This document shows positions 62,219 to 64,000 of a stretch of 64,000 nt of DNA, piece by piece. Below the pieces are notes generated by a model. It saw nothing but the letters and a program-made list of their open reading frames with translations, searched no databases and was not told the origin of the DNA. The number at the start of each line of letters is the position of its first letter. Within the stretch, counting starts at the first letter, position 1. Position numbers and translations under genes: made by a program. This DNA comes from UBA4416 sp035439445 (GTDB lineage Bacteria; Bacteroidota; Bacteroidia; B-17B0; Aurantibacillaceae): positions 6,886 to 70,885 of the forward strand of contig DAORKG010000017.1 of the NCBI GenBank assembly GCA_035439445.1, written 5' to 3'.

Positions 62219-62731
62219 TTATGATGCTTTATTTGCGGTACCTTTCTTTCTTTTTTTAGAAGTTTGCTTATAGTTAAAAAACAAATCATTGGCAGGTAAT
62301 TCTTTTAATTTAGTAGATAATTGACAGATGACTTTATTAAAAATTGCTTGTTCTTCTTTTGGGATTGAAGAAAAAATTTCTTTATCTATCTCATTAAATG
62401 CTTTTACTATTTCTGCGGTTTGTTTTAACCCTTTTTTAGTAAGTACAATAAAGTGCTCTCTTCTATCTTCCGGATTTACATTTCTATCAACAAAACCAAC
62501 TTTAATTAAATAGTCAATTACTTTAACCATCGCTGTTTTATCTATTGCCAGATTATTGCAAATACATTGTTGATTACAGCCATTGTTTTCGTTTAAAAAA
62601 AACAAAATAGAATAATATCGTTCAATATCAATACTTTCTAGACTTTTACTTAAAACACTATAGTAAAGTTTAGAAAGAATCAACGCTTTAGTTCCAACAG
62701 ATAATTTAGCATAATTAGTATTAGTAGGCAT
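62219..62731 (-). CDS. MarR-family transcriptional regulator
   Basis: A 170-residue winged-helix dimeric regulator. The DNA-binding core reads 'CNNLAIDKTAMVKVIDYLIKVGFVDRNVNPEDRREHFIVLTKKGLKQTAEIV', where DRR is the wing motif of MarR proteins. The C-terminal tail (about 150-170) is unusually Lys-rich. It is the first gene of the efflux operon and presumably represses it. A dyad symmetrical element overlaps its -7 box. Its Cys pair 'CNQQCIC' just before the HTH could sense oxidants (speculative). Confidence 0.92.
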   Translation of the reverse strand: MPTNTNYAKLSVGTKALILSKLYYSVLSKSLESIDIERYYSILFFLNENNGCNQQCICNNLAIDKTAMVKVIDYLIKVGFVDRNVNPEDRREHFIVLTKKGLKQTAEIVKAFNEIDKEIFSSIPKEEQAIFNKVICQLSTKLKELPANDLFFNYKQTSKKRKKGTANKAS

Positions 62732-62751
62732 ATAAAACAGTTTAATTATAA

Positions 62752-62774
62752 AATAGTTGACAAATATAACTATT
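62752..62774 (-). promoter_or_regulatory. Promoter and candidate operator of the marR efflux operon
   Basis: On the minus strand a -7 box TATATTTG (62761-62768) lies about 30 nt before the marR ATG. It is bracketed by an inverted repeat AATAGTT / AACTATT (arms 62752-62758 and 62768-62774). Binding by MarR there would block its own operon (inference). Confidence 0.55.
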
Positions 62775-62886
62775 ATTTTTTTTTGAAAATTTCCTTAACG
62801 CTTTTTAACCAAAAACTAGATTTATAAATAATACCAATTGATAAAACTTTTAATTAACTTTATACTGGTATTTGTATTATAAACAC

Positions 62887-63327
62887 ATGAAACATTATTC
62901 TACATTCGTTATAGAGCAGTTTGGTAAACACATTCATGGTGATGTGCAAGCATTTAACTGGTTAATTGACAATAACTATAGAGAATTGGTGGCTACCTTA
63001 GACGCCATTCGTGATGATAAAAACGCTTTTAAATACTTAATTGAAGGTAAACATTTTGAATTAGCTGCTTTTGTGAATGCTATTTGGGATGATAGTAAAG
63101 CCTTTCGTTTTTTAATTGACCGTAAAGCATTTGATTGGGCGGCTTGTGCTAATTTTATTAATGGTGATGACAAGGCTGAAGAAGCATTGAAAAGAGCTGG
63201 CAAACATCATTTTGTAGCACTTGCTCATGCCATTTTGGGACGTATACACGAAGATGGTGATAGAAATACATCGCCAGCTGGTGTTATAAAAAACATGTTA
63301 GATTTTAAAAAAGCTTTTCAAAAATAA
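62887..63327 (+). CDS. Small protein of four 25-residue helical repeats, unknown function
   Basis: A 146-residue soluble protein with no signal peptide. I start it at the ATG at 62887; an in-frame TTG at 62872 would add five residues. Residues about 18-115 contain four tandem repeats of about 25 residues with the pattern D-x-x-A-F-x-x-L-I-x-x-x-x-F-x-x-A-A-x-x-N-A-I ('DDKNAFKYLIEGKHFELAAF', 'DDSKAFRFLIDRKAFDWAAC'). Each unit looks like a helix-turn-helix hairpin, similar in outline to ankyrin or HEAT repeats but shorter. The next gene starts 3 bases after it. No known family is recognised. Confidence 0.7.
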   Translation: MKHYSTFVIEQFGKHIHGDVQAFNWLIDNNYRELVATLDAIRDDKNAFKYLIEGKHFELAAFVNAIWDDSKAFRFLIDRKAFDWAACANFINGDDKAEEALKRAGKHHFVALAHAILGRIHEDGDRNTSPAGVIKNMLDFKKAFQK

Positions 63328-63330
63328 TTT

Positions 63331-63564
63331 ATGCGCATTATTGATTCCATTCCACATCCATCTATGAGTATTTCTATCTTTCAGATGAATGATAAATTTA
63401 TTGTAAAATTTGAAGCAGGTCCAATGGAACAAGCATTTAAATTTCATACCGAACACGTAAAATCATTGGATGGAGTAAAGAAAATAATAAACGATGAGTT
63501 TATTGCAAAAGTTCAACTGCGTTTCAATGAAATGTTTATGCAAATGAAAGAAGCATTAGTGTAA
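63331..63564 (+). CDS. Small protein of unknown function paired with the repeat protein
   Basis: A 77-residue cytoplasmic-looking protein: 'MRIIDSIPHPSMSISIFQMNDKFIVKFEAGPMEQAFKF', then a helical C-terminus ending 'RFNEMFMQMKEALV'. A beta-hairpin followed by two helices is suggested. Three bases separate it from the repeat-protein gene, so they form an operon that ends at the long REP-like hairpin. Function unknown. Confidence 0.7.
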   Translation: MRIIDSIPHPSMSISIFQMNDKFIVKFEAGPMEQAFKFHTEHVKSLDGVKKIINDEFIAKVQLRFNEMFMQMKEALV

Positions 63565-63577
63565 TTTCTAATCACCT

Positions 63578-63645
63578 GTCACTTCGAGCGAAGTCGAGAA
63601 GCGCTTTTAATGATTTGTCTAGTTCTCGACTCCGCTCGAACTGAC
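63578..63645. repeat. Inverted pair of REP-like elements forming a long hairpin
   Basis: Left arm 63578-63600 (with TTCGAGCGAAGTCGAGAA) and right arm 63623-63645 (with TTCTCGACTCCGCTCGAA) are complementary over 23 bp with two mismatches, around a 22-nt loop. The arms belong to the same family as the elements at 40378 and 56738. It starts 13 bases past the stop codon and may also serve as a terminator. Confidence 0.75.
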
Positions 63646-63687
63646 AAATCTCTTTCATAAAGATAACTGAAAAATAAAGCTAAATTG

Positions 63688-63695
63688 TATATTTG
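63688..63695 (+). promoter_or_regulatory. -7 box of the TerB-like gene
   Basis: TATATTTG, a full consensus match, 30 nt before the TTG start at 63726. Confidence 0.7.
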
Positions 63696-63725
63696 CAACC
63701 TTATTCACCTTTAAAATAACACACA

Positions 63726-64000
63726 TTGTTTAAGTTCATAGGCGCTGTAGTTGGTTTTTTCTTATTAGGAAGAAATTTCTTGGCTGCATTTCTCGGTTTT
63801 TTAGTTGGTTCGTTTATAGATAATTTTGCAGTATCGGCAAAAGTTGTAAAAAACGGCAATGCAGAAGATGTATTTGATTATTACAGACAACATTCTCGTG
63901 CCGGCAGTGGCGATTTTGCCAATATGCTAATTGCTTTATCAGCAGCGGTAATGAGAGCAGATGGAAAAGTAATTAAAGCCGAATTGGATTATGTGAAATC
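63726..64000 (+). CDS. TerB / DjlA-like co-chaperone-type protein, cut by window edge
   Basis: The first 91 residues of a protein running off the right edge. It has a glycine-rich hydrophobic N-terminus ('KFIGAVVGFFLLGRNFLAAFLGFLVGSFID'), then the start of a TerB-type helical domain ('NMLIALSAAVMRADGKVIKAELDYVK'). In Bacteroidota such proteins usually end in a J-domain; that part is outside the window. The start must be TTG at 63726, since an in-frame TAA lies three codons upstream and no ATG or GTG intervenes. Confidence 0.8.
   Translation, partial: MFKFIGAVVGFFLLGRNFLAAFLGFLVGSFIDNFAVSAKVVKNGNAEDVFDYYRQHSRAGSGDFANMLIALSAAVMRADGKVIKAELDYVK

Noticed and set aside
62872..62886. TTG start at 62872 for the repeat protein
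   Set aside because: It adds only five residues; the ATG at 62887 is the simpler choice.
1..64000. tRNA, rRNA, IS element or prophage genes
   Set aside because: No cloverleaf, rRNA core sequence, transposase, integrase or phage structural motif was recognised on either strand by eye; a covariance-model scan would be decisive.

Overview
The window is AT-rich chromosomal DNA from a member of the Bacteroidota (Flavobacteriales/Sphingobacteriales-like; I cannot go lower). The evidence is consistent. Promoters carry the Bacteroidota -7 box TAnnTTTG instead of sigma70 boxes. Shine-Dalgarno sequences are largely absent. Secreted proteins end in type IX secretion (T9SS) sorting domains. Family types and gene orders are typical of the phylum (rpmB-rpmG-DUF4295-ftsY, lptE-TPR protein-secG, DUF5686, BT_3928-like DoxX protein, LexA-like XRE regulator, SpoIIE with two-component propeller). 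I see no tRNA, rRNA, CRISPR array, transposase or prophage, and no gene-free stretch longer than 300 bases.

Layout. 1-8167 (minus): a truncated multipass membrane protein, then secG, a TPR protein and lptE, then an M16 protease, a DUF5686 outer-membrane protein and a TPR/PD40/carboxypeptidase-regulatory protein resembling PorE without its OmpA domain. 8282-12840: a lipid A-type acyltransferase, twin Cys-rich lipoproteins, ferritin, a beta-propeller protein and an orphan histidine kinase. 12990-20934: a T9SS beta-propeller protein whose signal peptide is displaced by a poly-A frameshift, hutI, an outer-membrane-like protein, aroC, a dicarboxylate/glutamate-type symporter, a TRIC-like channel and rimM. 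21056-34273: three large T9SS-exported surface proteins in a row, each with its own terminator, sharing a nearly invariant C-terminal module. 34345-43972: a SpoIIE phosphatase sensor, ManC, an MFS transporter, a CoA-binding protein, ElaA, a LexA-like autoregulator and membrane proteins. 43977-50291: a triple-repeat secreted protein, small envelope proteins, a DEAD-box helicase with a structured leader, the rpmB-rpmG-DUF4295 operon, ftsY and a frameshifted OmpA-family protein. 50382-64000: a TraB/GumN protein, dihydroorotase with RlpA, a polyprenol-phosphate mannosyltransferase, a marR-adaptor-RND-TolC efflux operon, a small helical-repeat protein pair and the start of a TerB/DjlA-like gene.

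How the parts fit. Much of the window builds or uses the envelope: SecG (export), LptE and the acyltransferase (LPS), DPM1-like and ManC (mannose activation and lipid-linked mannose), RlpA and the OmpA-like protein (peptidoglycan), RND/TolC (efflux) and four T9SS cargo proteins. The T9SS machinery itself is not here.

The most notable observations are: (1) a two-part module with a 21-residue core identical in the three neighbouring surface proteins although their codons differ; (2) two single-A homopolymer frameshifts, each breaking an otherwise normal protein; (3) a perfect operator-like dyad abutting the promoter of a LexA-like self-cleavage-competent regulator; (4) several genes with the -7 box 3-5 nt from the start codon, implying leaderless mRNAs; (5) a structured cold-shock-type leader before the DEAD-box helicase; and (6) palindromic REP-like elements placed just after stop codons.
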